Source: Burkholderia humptydooensis (GTDB lineage Bacteria; Pseudomonadota; Gammaproteobacteria; Burkholderiales; Burkholderiaceae). From it: a DNA stretch of 64,000 nt. The stretch is taken from NCBI RefSeq assembly GCF_001513745.1, contig NZ_CP013380.1:3720001-3784000 (forward strand). Reading direction: 5' to 3'. The first letter of the stretch is position 1. Each line of letters starts with the position of its first letter. Both the position numbers and the translations under genes were made by a program. The notes below the pieces were generated by a model that saw only the letters and a program-made list of their open reading frames with translations, had not been told where the DNA came from and made no database searches. This document shows positions 35,083 through 43,588 of the stretch, in pieces.

Positions 35083-35861
35083 GCGGTTTGCGCTTGCTGA
35101 TCGACGCGGGCAACAGCCGCATCAAATGGGCGCTCGCGGATACCGAGCGCCATTTCGTCACGAGCGGCGCGTTCGAGCATGCGGACGACACCCCGGACTG
35201 GTCGACGTTGCCCGCGCCGCGCGGCGCGTGGATCTCGAACGTCGCCGGCGACGCGGCTGCCGCGCGCATCGACGCGCTGATCGACGCGCACTGGCCCGCG
35301 CTGCCGCGTACCGTCGTGCGCGCGAGCGCCGCGCAGTGCGGCGTGACGAACGGCTACGCGGAGCCTGCGCGCCTCGGCAGCGACCGCTGGGCGGGGCTCA
35401 TTGGCGCGCACGCCGCGTTTCCGGGCGAGCATCTGCTGATCGCGACGTTCGGCACCGCGACGACGCTCGAAGCGCTGCGCGCGGACGGCCACTTCGCGGG
35501 CGGGCTGATCGCGCCCGGCTGGGCGCTGATGATGCGCTCGCTCGGCATGCACACAGCGCAGTTGCCGACGGTGTCGATCGACGCGGCGACGAGCCTGCTC
35601 GACGAGCTCGCCGCGAACGACGCGCCGCACACGCCGTTCGCGATCGACACGCCGCATGCGCTGTCGGCCGGCTGCCTGCAGGCGCAGGCGGGGCTCATCG
35701 AGCGCGCGTGGCGCGATCTCGAGCAAGCGTGGAAGGCGCCCGTGCGGCTCGTGCTGTCGGGCGGCGCGGCGGATGCGATCGTGCGCGCGCTGACCGTCCC
35801 GCACACGCGGCACGACACGCTCGTGCTGACGGGTCTCGCGCTGATCGCGCATTCGGCGTGA
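35079..35861 (+). CDS. coaX: CoaX, type III pantothenate kinase
   Basis: First enzyme of CoA synthesis, 260 aa. It has the P-loop-like [11 protein letters not shown] at the N-terminus, [11 protein letters not shown] near 102 and [10 protein letters not shown], all typical of type III kinases, which are not feedback-inhibited by CoA. The ATG at 35079 overlaps the birA stop (ATGA), so translation is coupled. birA-coaX is a common betaproteobacterial pair. Confidence 0.96.
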   Translation: MSGLRLLIDAGNSRIKWALADTERHFVTSGAFEHADDTPDWSTLPAPRGAWISNVAGDAAAARIDALIDAHWPALPRTVVRASAAQCGVTNGYAEPARLGSDRWAGLIGAHAAFPGEHLLIATFGTATTLEALRADGHFAGGLIAPGWALMMRSLGMHTAQLPTVSIDAATSLLDELAANDAPHTPFAIDTPHALSAGCLQAQAGLIERAWRDLEQAWKAPVRLVLSGGAADAIVRALTVPHTRHDTLVLTGLALIAHSA

Positions 35862-35968
35862 CGCGCGCCGTGCGCGGATGCGGCCTGCGCGCCGCGCGCA
35901 CGAAGCGGGGCCTCGCGGCGATGCGCGATGGAGTGAGGGTAACGAAACGATTCCTGGGAGTATTGACG

Positions 35969-36301
35969 ATGCTGCGCTGGCTGATCTCGATTCTCTTTCT
36001 CGCCAACATGCTCGCGTTCGTCGTGGTGCGCGGCGTGTTCGGCCCGCTGCCCGCCGCGGGCCCGCGCGAGCCGGGCCATGCGCTGCTGCAGGTGCGGCCG
36101 GATGCGCTGCGCGTGACGCCCTTGTCGCAGGCGGCGGATCAGCCGATCGTCGGCGGGCCGATCGTGTCGCCGACGCTCGACACCGCGCCGCTGAACGCGT
36201 TCGGCGCAGCGCCGGGCTGGCCGGCGGCGTTGGCATCTTCATCGTCGCCGGCTGCGTCCGCCCTCGCGCCAACCTCCCCGCGCGCCCCCGCCGCGCGATA
36301 A
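35969..36301 (+). CDS. Small membrane-anchored hypothetical protein
   Basis: 110 aa: an N-terminal helix (WLISILFLANMLAFVVV) followed by a Pro/Ala-rich region. The ATG at 35969 has GGGAG 9 nt upstream. It lies downstream of coaX in the same direction. I do not recognise a domain; a short anchor with a periplasmic tail is all that can be said. The same segment occurs as the end of a much longer open frame that runs antisense-like through coaX, which I treat as shadow. Confidence 0.65.
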   Translation: MLRWLISILFLANMLAFVVVRGVFGPLPAAGPREPGHALLQVRPDALRVTPLSQAADQPIVGGPIVSPTLDTAPLNAFGAAPGWPAALASSSSPAASALAPTSPRAPAAR

Positions 36302-36335
36302 CCCGGCGGCAGACCACCGTCGCGCGCGCACTCGC

Positions 36336-36821
36336 TCAGCTCGACTGCGAGCGCACCTTCTTCAAGAGCGCGGTCGTCGAGCGCTCGTGCTCGAACGGTA
36401 TCGCGAGCGAGCGCCCGCCCCATCCGCGCACAAGCGCCGATTCGGGCAGCGCGTCCATGTCGTAGTCGCCGCCCTTCACGAGGATGTCGGGGCGCACCGC
36501 CTCGATCAGCGACACCGGCGTCTTCTCGTCGAAGCCGACGACCCAGTCGACGCATTCGAGCGCGGCGAGAAGCGCCATCCGGTCTTCCTGCACGTTGATC
36601 GGCCGGTCGTCGCCCTTGCCGAGCATGCGCACCGATGCGTCGCTGTTCACGCCGACGATGAGGCACGCGCCGAGCGCTTTCGCGTCGGCGAGATAGGTGA
36701 CGTGGCCGCGATGCAGGATGTCGAACACGCCGTTCGTGAAGACGACGGGCGCGGGCAGCGACGCGCGCAATGCGACGAGCGCGTCGCGGGTGATCAGCTT
36801 GCGTTCGAACGAAGCGGGCAT
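36336..36821 (-). CDS. HldC/RfaE2-type D-beta-D-heptose 1-phosphate adenylyltransferase
   Basis: Stand-alone nucleotidyltransferase of 161 aa that makes ADP-heptose for the LPS inner core. The HxGH motif is H37-R-G-H40 in FDILHRGHVTYL, with TNGVFD before it and IPFEHERSTTALL at the C-terminus. The kinase half (HldA) found fused to this domain in E. coli HldE is not here and must lie elsewhere. It points toward the converging coaX side genes and has its own upstream region. Confidence 0.94.
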   Translation of the reverse strand: MPASFERKLITRDALVALRASLPAPVVFTNGVFDILHRGHVTYLADAKALGACLIVGVNSDASVRMLGKGDDRPINVQEDRMALLAALECVDWVVGFDEKTPVSLIEAVRPDILVKGGDYDMDALPESALVRGWGGRSLAIPFEHERSTTALLKKVRSQSS

Positions 36822-36914
36822 GGGGCGAAAACTCGTTGGACGGATGAACGGGAAAACGATGTCGAGCGTCGCGGCTCACACGCGCCGGCCGCGACCCGCA
36901 TCGGCAAGAATCGG

Positions 36915-36950
36915 CAAAAGAAAAGCCCGCCGGACCTGCGAGCGGGCCTG
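36915..36950 (-). terminator. Rho-independent terminator of the di-iron protein gene
   Basis: GCCCGC (36925-36930) pairs with GCGGGC (36942-36947). On the minus strand the stem is followed by TTTTCTTTTG, about 20 nt after the stop codon at 36971. Confidence 0.8.
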
Positions 36951-36970
36951 TCGCGATGCGGCGCCGCGCG

Positions 36971-37846
36971 TCACACGGGCTGCGTGGCGGCCGGGCCGCT
37001 CTCCGGCTGCAGGCGCGCGGTCACTTCCTTGCGGTAGCGGTTCAGCTCCTGCGCGGTCGCGAACGTGCGCTCGAACAGCACCGACAGGTTGTGCAGAATC
37101 CGCTCGACGACCTTCTTCTCCCACTCGCCGTCGAAGCGGATCTGCTCGTCGAGCCAGCGCTCGAGCCATTCCGGATCGGGCAGGCGCGACTGCACGGTGT
37201 CGCGCGGGAACAGCGACTGGTTCACGTGCAGGTTCGTCGGGTGCAGCGGCTTCTCGGTGCGGCGCGCCGACGCCATCAGCACGCCGATCTTCGAGAACGC
37301 CGCGCGCGCGACATCGCCGCAGTTGCTGAGCGCCTTCTTCATGTAGCGCAGATACGCGCCGCCATGACGCGCCTCGTCGCGAGAAATCGTCTCGTAGATG
37401 TGCTTGATGACGGGCTCGGTATGCCACTCGGCCGCACGGCGATACCAGTGGTTCAGGCGGATCTCGCCGCAGAAGTGCAGCATCAGCGTCTCGAGCGGCG
37501 GCGCCGGGTCGAACTCGAAGCGCACCGCGTGCAGCTCCTCCTCGGTCGGCATCAGCTCCGGCTTGAAGCGGCGCAGGTACTCCATCAGCACGAGCGAATG
37601 CTTTTGCTCCTCGAAGAACCACACGCTCATGAACGCGGAGAAGTCGCTGTCGTGATGATTGTCGCGCAGGAACATCTCCGTCGCGGGCAGCGCCGACCAC
37701 TCGGTGATCGCGTTCATCTTGATCGTCTTCGCCTGCTCGTCGGTCAGGAGCGACGCGTCGAACTTGTCCCAAGGGATGTCCTTTTCCATGTCCCAGCGGA
37801 CAGCTTCGAGCGACTTGTAGAGTTCCGGATAAAGCATGGTGTTCAT
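36971..37846 (-). CDS. Ferritin-like di-iron protein (acyl-ACP desaturase-like fold)
   Basis: 291 aa, predicted all-helical. Two metal-binding motifs, FFEEQKHS (E80, H83) and ISRDEARHG (E158, H161), plus E49 and E128, give the E...ExxH...E...ExxH pattern of soluble di-iron oxidases and acyl-ACP desaturases. Family members are annotated as ferritin-like or type-2 fatty-acid desaturase; the substrate is not proven. The start ATG at 37846 has GGGTGGG just upstream. It has its own terminator and no operon partners. Confidence 0.8.
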   Translation of the reverse strand: MNTMLYPELYKSLEAVRWDMEKDIPWDKFDASLLTDEQAKTIKMNAITEWSALPATEMFLRDNHHDSDFSAFMSVWFFEEQKHSLVLMEYLRRFKPELMPTEEELHAVRFEFDPAPPLETLMLHFCGEIRLNHWYRRAAEWHTEPVIKHIYETISRDEARHGGAYLRYMKKALSNCGDVARAAFSKIGVLMASARRTEKPLHPTNLHVNQSLFPRDTVQSRLPDPEWLERWLDEQIRFDGEWEKKVVERILHNLSVLFERTFATAQELNRYRKEVTARLQPESGPAATQPV

Positions 37847-38323
37847 GGTCCCACCCCTGTTCTGCGCAATGCGACAACTAAACGAGACTGTTGCGGAAAA
37901 TCGGCCCAGTGAGGGCGCTTTCGCGGCCAAGTCGATAATTTTACGCGCTAATCCGGGCCCGGACGCAGGTTTCGCGCCGGACGCCGGGCGACCGCGCTTC
38001 CACCGTGGGGCAGGCCGCACTCAGCGCTCCCGGCGATCGGAAGCCGTGCCGCGCGTGCCTGAAAGGCGCCGGCGCACCGCCGGCTTCGTTGCAAGGCCCC
38101 GCACGCGCCTGCCGTCCTGGACGGCCGCGCGCGAGCGGCCCGATGTGATGTATTCGGCGGCGGCCATGATAGCACGCGACCATGACCGTTCCGGGACGGC
38201 GGCGAACGCCAGAGCCGCGCCAGTGCGGCAAAGCGTCGCAGCGAAAGCATTCCGTCAGCGTGGCGAAAACGCAACCGAAACCGCGGGGGGCGACGGCCGG
38301 ACGCGACGAGTTCGCCGCGCCCA
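37847..38323. other. 477-bp gap without a recognised gene
   Basis: It lies between the patatin gene end and the di-iron gene start. No open frame here looks like protein, and I see no tRNA-like fold or T-tailed hairpin. The A/T-rich bases near 37935-37950 (GATAATTTTACG) are the best place for the di-iron gene's promoter, and a TATCAT on the minus strand near 38165 could be another -10 box. A small RNA cannot be excluded. Confidence 0.5.
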
Positions 38324-39556
38324 TCACATCGTCGTCCGCCGCGCGACGCTCGCGCCCGCGCCGACGCTCGCGCCGGGAGCGCGCTCGGCCTCCGCGACGC
38401 GGCGCTCGGCGGACGCGATCCACTGCGCGAGCCGCTCGCGCTGCCCGTGAGCGTCGCGGTAGCCGAGCTCGACGAGTTCGCGCGCAAACTCGGCCTCGAA
38501 CAGCAGATAGCTCGCGAACGACGCGCCCGCCGGCTTGTTGCCGCCGACCGCGCCAAGCAGCCCGCGCACCGTGAGCGGCAGCCGCTTCAGATGCTTCGAC
38601 GCGATGAGCTCGATCCGCTCGGACGGCGCGATCGCGAGCACGTCGACGTGCCGCCAGCCGCTCGCCGGCTCGACGTACGCGGGCAGGTGCTCGATCATCC
38701 GGTTCACGTGGTCGATCCGCTCGATGTCCGCGCCGATCGAATCGAGGAACACGCTCGCGAGCACCTGCTGGCCGATCTGCGCGAGCGACGGGTAGCCGCG
38801 CCCGTTGCCGCTCGCGGCGGGCACCTCGGGCCGCGGGTCCGCCGCGCCGACGACGACGATCCGGTCGCTGCCGAAATGGATCGCGGGCGACAGCGGCGCG
38901 ATCTGCCGGATCGAGCCGTCGCCGAAATATTCGATCTGGCCGTCGAGCACGAGCGGCACCGCGGGAAACACGAACGGGATCGCCGACGACGCGATCAGAT
39001 GCTCGGCCGACAGGTCGACCATCCGCGCGGTGCGCTCCGCGCGCCGCCATGCCTGGATCGGCTCGCTCGCCTGATAGAACGTCAGGTGCCGGCCGCTCGA
39101 ATAGCTGAGCGCCGTCACCGACAGCGCATGCAGCTTGCGCGCCTCGAGCATCAGTTCGATCCGGCGGAAATCGAGCTCGCGCCGCAGCAGGTAGGCGAGC
39201 GGCGCGTTGTCGAGCAGCCCGCGCGGCGAGCGGCGCGCGGCCCAGCCGATGCTCATCGCGGCAAGCCAGCGCGCGCCCGCGGCGGCGATGCCGAGCCAGT
39301 CGGTCCGGTAGACGCGCTCGGCGCGCAGTTGCTCCCAGAATTCGAGCAGACGCCGCACACCGTACTCGAAGTCGTCGGCGTGGCTCGCGAGCGACGTCGC
39401 ATTGATCGCGCCCGCCGACGAGCCGCAGATCACCGTGAACGGCGACGTGCGCCGCTTCGGATCGACGTCATGCGCGATCTCGGCGAGCCCCTTCAGCACG
39501 CCGACCTGATACGCGGCGCGCGCGCCGCCTCCCATCAGCACGAGCGCGAGCCGCAT
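38324..39556 (-). CDS. Patatin-like phospholipase/esterase
   Basis: 410-aa hydrolase of the patatin family. The oxyanion loop GGGARAAYQVG (9-19), the nucleophile Ser47 in GSSAG (45-49) and the catalytic Asp in FGDGSIRQ (near 215) are intact. There is no signal peptide or transmembrane helix, so it is probably cytosolic or peripheral. It follows phaM by 36 nt. Its gene partner suggests a possible role at storage granules, but lipid remodelling is as likely. The C-terminal Ala-rich tail is not part of the catalytic domain. Confidence 0.9.
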   Translation of the reverse strand: MRLALVLMGGGARAAYQVGVLKGLAEIAHDVDPKRRTSPFTVICGSSAGAINATSLASHADDFEYGVRRLLEFWEQLRAERVYRTDWLGIAAAGARWLAAMSIGWAARRSPRGLLDNAPLAYLLRRELDFRRIELMLEARKLHALSVTALSYSSGRHLTFYQASEPIQAWRRAERTARMVDLSAEHLIASSAIPFVFPAVPLVLDGQIEYFGDGSIRQIAPLSPAIHFGSDRIVVVGAADPRPEVPAASGNGRGYPSLAQIGQQVLASVFLDSIGADIERIDHVNRMIEHLPAYVEPASGWRHVDVLAIAPSERIELIASKHLKRLPLTVRGLLGAVGGNKPAGASFASYLLFEAEFARELVELGYRDAHGQRERLAQWIASAERRVAEAERAPGASVGAGASVARRTTM

Positions 39557-39592
39557 GTCTGCCTCAGCGTGTCCTCATCGGCGCCGTGCGCG

Positions 39593-40405
39593 TCACGGGC
39601 TGCGCTTCGCCGGCTTCTTCGCGGCGGCGGGCTTCGCTGCGCCGGCCGCGCTCGATGCGCTCGATGCGCCCGGCGCGCGGTCGGCCGCCGAGCCGCTCGC
39701 GCGCGGGGAAGCGGCGCGGCGTGTCGCCGGCTTCTTCGCGGCGGACGGCTTCGGCGCGGCGGCCGCGCCCGACGCGTGCGCGTCGCCGCCCGCCGCCATG
39801 CCCGGCTGCGTCATCGCAAAACGCGCGAGCTGATCGAATTGCGATTGCAGCAGGTTCCACCAGCCCGCCGGATCGAATGCGTCGGCGGCGGACGGCGGCG
39901 TTTCGTTGCCGGCGTCGCCCGCCGCGCCCGCTTCGGCGCCCGTATCCGAGCCGGCGCGCGCGTCGGCCGGCTCGCCGGCGTACGCTTCGCGCTTCGTCGC
40001 CGGCGCGGATTCGCGCTGCGCCGAGTCGTCGGGCGACAGCGCGGCTTCGGCAGCGGCCATCGACGTCTGCGCGAGCGTGCCGAATGCACGCAGCGTCGCG
40101 AGCGTCGCGCGCTGCACCTCGAGCGCCTGGATCGCGGATTGCAGCATGCCGAGATTGAGCTTCAGCCATTGCTCGACCGCGCGCAGATCGGTGATCCGCT
40201 TGTCGAGCTCCTCGACGCTCGCGAGCGGCGCCATCAGGTCCGACATCGCCGACAGCGAAGGCGGCAACCCTTGCGACGCACCGGGAAACGCGCTCATTGC
40301 GCCGAACGGCGCAAGACGCATCATGTCCCACATCTTGTCGAGGAAGCCGGCGGGCTGAAAGCCGCCGTAGCCGGAAAACGGATTGGAGCCGTTGGTGTCG
40401 GTCAT
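39593..40405 (-). CDS. phaM: PhaM-like PHA granule regulatory protein
   Basis: 270-aa protein matching PhaM, which activates the PHB synthase PhaC and links granules to DNA. The N-terminal half has NPFSGYGGFQPAGFLDKMWDMM and a helical DKRITDLRAVEQWLKLNLGML segment. An Ala/Asp linker follows, then a WWNLLQSQFDQLARFAMTQ stretch. The C-terminal tail is rich in AAKKPA-type Lys/Ala/Pro repeats expected to bind DNA. AAGGA precedes the ATG at 40405. It lies between enoyl-CoA hydratase and patatin genes, all minus. Confidence 0.88.
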   Translation of the reverse strand: MTDTNGSNPFSGYGGFQPAGFLDKMWDMMRLAPFGAMSAFPGASQGLPPSLSAMSDLMAPLASVEELDKRITDLRAVEQWLKLNLGMLQSAIQALEVQRATLATLRAFGTLAQTSMAAAEAALSPDDSAQRESAPATKREAYAGEPADARAGSDTGAEAGAAGDAGNETPPSAADAFDPAGWWNLLQSQFDQLARFAMTQPGMAAGGDAHASGAAAAPKPSAAKKPATRRAASPRASGSAADRAPGASSASSAAGAAKPAAAKKPAKRSP

Positions 40406-40493
40406 CGTCGATTCCTTCGAAGCGAGTGAAGCGGGTCGCGGAGAAACGCCGCGCGGCGGCGGCGTCCATGATCGATCATAGCGCGCGCGGCGC

Positions 40494-41321
40494 TCACGAA
40501 GGCGCGTCGCCCGTGAAGTCCGGCGCGCGGCGCTCGCGCAGCGAGCGAATGCCTTCGCGCACGTCCGGCCCGGAAAATCCCATGAATTCGAGCGCGAGCG
40601 ATGCGTCGAACGTCGGCCCGGCGAGCCGCAGCCAGTTGTTGAGCGCGTACTTGGTCCAGCGGATCGCGCTTTGCGAGCCTTGCGCGAGGCGCTCCGCGAG
40701 CTCATACGCCTTCGGCAGCAGATCGTGATCGTCGACCGCGAGCGACACGAGCCCGATGCGCTCGGCTTCCTCACCGCTCACGGGCTCGCAGAGGAGCAGG
40801 TGGTATTTCGCCTTCGCCATCCCGCACAGCAGCGGCCAGACGATCGCCGCGTGATCGCCCGCGGCGACGCCGAGACGCGTGTGGCCGTCGATGATCCGCG
40901 CGCTCTTCGCGGCGATCGACACGTCGGCGAGCAGCCCCGCGACGAGCCCCGCGCCGACGGCCGGCCCGTGCATCGCCGACACGATCGGCTTGCCGCAGTT
41001 GATCACGTTGTAGACGAGATCGCGCGCCTCGCGCCAGACGCGCTCGCGCACCGCGTGATCGCCGGCCATCCGCTCGACGAGCGCGAGATCGCCGCCCGCC
41101 GAGAAGCCCTTGCCCTCGCCGCGGATCAACGCGACGCGCGCGTCGGGATCGCGGTCGATGTCGCGCCAGATGTCGGCGAGCTCGCGATGCATCGCCTCGC
41201 TCGCGACCGCGAGGCCGCTGCGGTTCGCGCCTTCGCCGCTCATCACGATTTCGACGATGCCGTGCGGCTGACGCCGGACGCGCAGCGCTTCGTAGCCGGC
41301 ATAGAGAGCGAGATCGGTCAT
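40494..41321 (-). CDS. Enoyl-CoA hydratase/isomerase (crotonase) family protein
   Basis: Crotonase-fold enzyme of 275 aa. The oxyanion-hole segments are [12 protein letters not shown] (near 70) and [21 protein letters not shown] (near 115). The general catalytic Glu pair is not obvious (the [11 protein letters not shown] loop replaces the usual E-x-GLxP), so it may be an isomerase, hydrolase or lyase rather than a hydratase. It lies between the FAH-family gene and phaM and may have its own promoter. Confidence 0.88.
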   Translation of the reverse strand: MTDLALYAGYEALRVRRQPHGIVEIVMSGEGANRSGLAVASEAMHRELADIWRDIDRDPDARVALIRGEGKGFSAGGDLALVERMAGDHAVRERVWREARDLVYNVINCGKPIVSAMHGPAVGAGLVAGLLADVSIAAKSARIIDGHTRLGVAAGDHAAIVWPLLCGMAKAKYHLLLCEPVSGEEAERIGLVSLAVDDHDLLPKAYELAERLAQGSQSAIRWTKYALNNWLRLAGPTFDASLALEFMGFSGPDVREGIRSLRERRAPDFTGDAPS

Positions 41322-41377
41322 GCTGGACCTCCCTTCGATGTGGGTGTGGAGTTGGCGGTCGCGACGCGTGCAAATTC

Positions 41378-41405
41378 AGTGTAGCGAAGGCCGGGGGCGC
41401 GGTCA
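41378..41405 (-). promoter_or_regulatory. Possible internal promoter before the enoyl-CoA hydratase gene
   Basis: On the minus strand TACACT (41383-41378) has TGACCG about 16 nt upstream. A GC hairpin (41436-41443 with 41446-41453) lies further upstream in the same 211-bp gap after the FAH gene and could separate two transcripts. Confidence 0.35.
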
Positions 41406-41532
41406 TCCGGCGAAACCCGGCGCGGGATGGGCAATGCGGCGCGTGCGCGCCGCCGTGCCGGCAGGCATCGCGGGCGCGGCGGCGATACCCGCCTGCGCGG
41501 CCTGAGCGGACTGCGCGACCGCTGCGGCCCGG

Positions 41533-42525
41533 TCACGCGGCGGCGTCCACCGGCGCCACCGCCTGCTCGATCGCGCCGAAGATCGACTTCCCGGCCTCGT
41601 CGACCATCTCGATCTTCACCCTGTCGCCGTAGCGCATGAACTCGGTCTGCGGCGCGCCGTGCTCGATCGTCTCGAGGCAGCGCTTCTCGGCGATGCAGCA
41701 GTAGCCGCGCTTCGCATCCTTGTTCGACACCGTGCCCGAACCGACGATCGAGCCCGCGCGCACGTTGCGCGTCTTCGCCGCGTGCGCGATCAGTTGACCG
41801 AAGTGGAACACCATGTCGACGCCCGCATCCGGCTGGCCGACCTTCCTGCCGTTCCAGTGGACGAGCATCGGGCGATGCAGGCGGCCGTCGCGCCAGTGCT
41901 CGCCGAGCTCGTCGGGCGTCACGGCCACCGGCGCGAACGCGCTCGCCGGCTTGCTCTGGAAGAAGCCGAAACCCTTCGCGAGCTCGGCGGGAATCAGGTT
42001 GCGCAGCGACACGTCGTTCACGAGCGTGACGAGCCGCACCGCCTTCAGCGCTTCGTCGGGCGCGGCGCCCATCGGCACGTCGGCCGTGATCACCGCGACC
42101 TCCGCCTCGAAATCGATGCCCCACGCCTCCGACGCGCAGACGATGTCGTCGCGCGGCCCGAGGAAATCGTCGCTGCCGCCCTGGTACATCAGCGGATCGG
42201 TCCAGAATTCCGGCGGCATCTCGGCGCCGCGCGCGCGGCGCACGAGCTCGACGTGGTTCACGTACGCGGAGCCGTCCGCCCATTGGAACGCGCGCGGCAG
42301 CGGCGCCATGCAGTCGGCCGGCTCGAACGCGAACGCGTTGCGCGCGCGGCCGTGATTCAGCGCGTCGTACAGGTCGCGCAGTTGCGGCGCGTAGAACGCC
42401 CAGTCGTCCAGCACGCGCTGCAGCGTCGGCGCGATCGCGTCGGCGATCGCCGCCGTGTGCAGGTCGCGGGATACGACGATCAACTGGCCGTCGCGCGTGC
42501 CGTCCTTGAGCGAAGCAAGTTTCAT
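41533..42525 (-). CDS. Fumarylacetoacetate hydrolase (FAH) family protein
   Basis: 330-aa enzyme of the FAH superfamily, which cleaves or decarboxylates oxo-acids with a divalent metal. The metal-binding region is DFEAEVAVIT (two Glu) with VSLRNLIPAE after it; the C-terminal part has GSIVGSGTVSNKD. Family members include FAH of tyrosine breakdown, and acylpyruvate hydrolases. It is divergent from an IclR regulator, which is common for aromatic or tyrosine catabolism. The precise substrate is not decided by sequence. Confidence 0.88.
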   Translation of the reverse strand: MKLASLKDGTRDGQLIVVSRDLHTAAIADAIAPTLQRVLDDWAFYAPQLRDLYDALNHGRARNAFAFEPADCMAPLPRAFQWADGSAYVNHVELVRRARGAEMPPEFWTDPLMYQGGSDDFLGPRDDIVCASEAWGIDFEAEVAVITADVPMGAAPDEALKAVRLVTLVNDVSLRNLIPAELAKGFGFFQSKPASAFAPVAVTPDELGEHWRDGRLHRPMLVHWNGRKVGQPDAGVDMVFHFGQLIAHAAKTRNVRAGSIVGSGTVSNKDAKRGYCCIAEKRCLETIEHGAPQTEFMRYGDRVKIEMVDEAGKSIFGAIEQAVAPVDAAA

Positions 42526-42641
42526 AAGGAAGTGAGCCGTTGTAGTGACGATGGAAGGAATCTATTTTACGATGGCGAATCCGCGCGGCGGCACGCGCTG
42601 CGAGCCGCGCGGGGCTCCACCTCCCTTTCTCCCGCAACGCC

Positions 42642-43505
42642 GTGAACAAGTCCGCCTCGAACGCAACCGACGCCCCCGACGACGATCTCCCCGACGACCA
42701 CGACTCCGCCGAGGAAAAGGTCCGCTCGGGCATCCAGTCGATCGAAGTCGGCTTTCGCCTCCTCGACGTGCTGACGAGCGAGCCGCGCGCGATGATGCTG
42801 CGCGACCTCGCGCAGCGCGCGGCAATGAGCCCGGCGAAGGCGCACCGCTACCTCGTCAGTTTCCAGCGGCTCGGGCTCGTGTCGCAGGACCCGGTGTCGG
42901 GCCGCTACGAACTCGGCGGCTTCGCGCTGCAGATGGGCTTGGCGCGCCTCGCGCGCGTCGACGGCGTGAAGCTCGCGCGGATCGCGCTCACCGCGCTGCG
43001 CGATCAGCTCGACCAGACAGTCGGCATCGCGGTATGGGGCAACCAGGGGCCGACGATCGTCCACTGGATGGAGTCGAGCCATCCGGCGAAGGCGTCGCTC
43101 AAGCTCGGCGACGTGATGCCGCTCCTCGGCTCGGCGACGGGCCTCGTGTTCGCCACGTATCTGCCGCGCAGCAAGACGGCCGCGATGATCGCGCGCGAGC
43201 TCGCCGACACGCGGCGCGCGGCGCACTACACGGGCCCGCGCACGCCCGCCGAAGTCGACGCGGCGCTCGCCGACGTGCGCGCGCATCGCGCGGCGCGCGT
43301 CGAAGGCATGCTGCTGCCGACGATCAACGCATTCGGGATGCCGGTGTTCGACGCGGTCGGCGATCTCGCGCTCGCGATCATCGCGCTCGGCCACGAAGGC
43401 GCATTCGACATCCGCTGGGGCGGCGAGGTCGACGTCGCGCTGCGCGCCTGCGCGCAAAAGCTGTCGTACGAGCTTGGGTATAGTGAAGGGGCGCGCGACG
43501 CCTGA
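42642..43505 (+). CDS. IclR-family transcriptional regulator
   Basis: Regulator of 287 aa. The winged helix domain (about 33-100: FRLLDVLTSEPRAMMLRDLA, MSPAKAHRYLVSFQRLGLV) is followed by the effector domain with SHPAKASLKLGDVMPLLGSATG. A 30-residue acidic leader precedes the HTH. The start is GTG at 42642, because no in-frame ATG lies upstream and no clear ribosome-binding site is visible, so the exact start is uncertain. It is divergent from the FAH gene across 116 bp and probably controls it. Confidence 0.88.
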   Translation: MNKSASNATDAPDDDLPDDHDSAEEKVRSGIQSIEVGFRLLDVLTSEPRAMMLRDLAQRAAMSPAKAHRYLVSFQRLGLVSQDPVSGRYELGGFALQMGLARLARVDGVKLARIALTALRDQLDQTVGIAVWGNQGPTIVHWMESSHPAKASLKLGDVMPLLGSATGLVFATYLPRSKTAAMIARELADTRRAAHYTGPRTPAEVDAALADVRAHRAARVEGMLLPTINAFGMPVFDAVGDLALAIIALGHEGAFDIRWGGEVDVALRACAQKLSYELGYSEGARDA

Positions 43506-43588
43506 CGGGCGCCGCCGCATTCCGGAGCGCGCGAGTCGCGCGCCCCGTTTCCCGTTTCGTCGCTGTTCGAGAGGCTCGCCCGCCCCTG

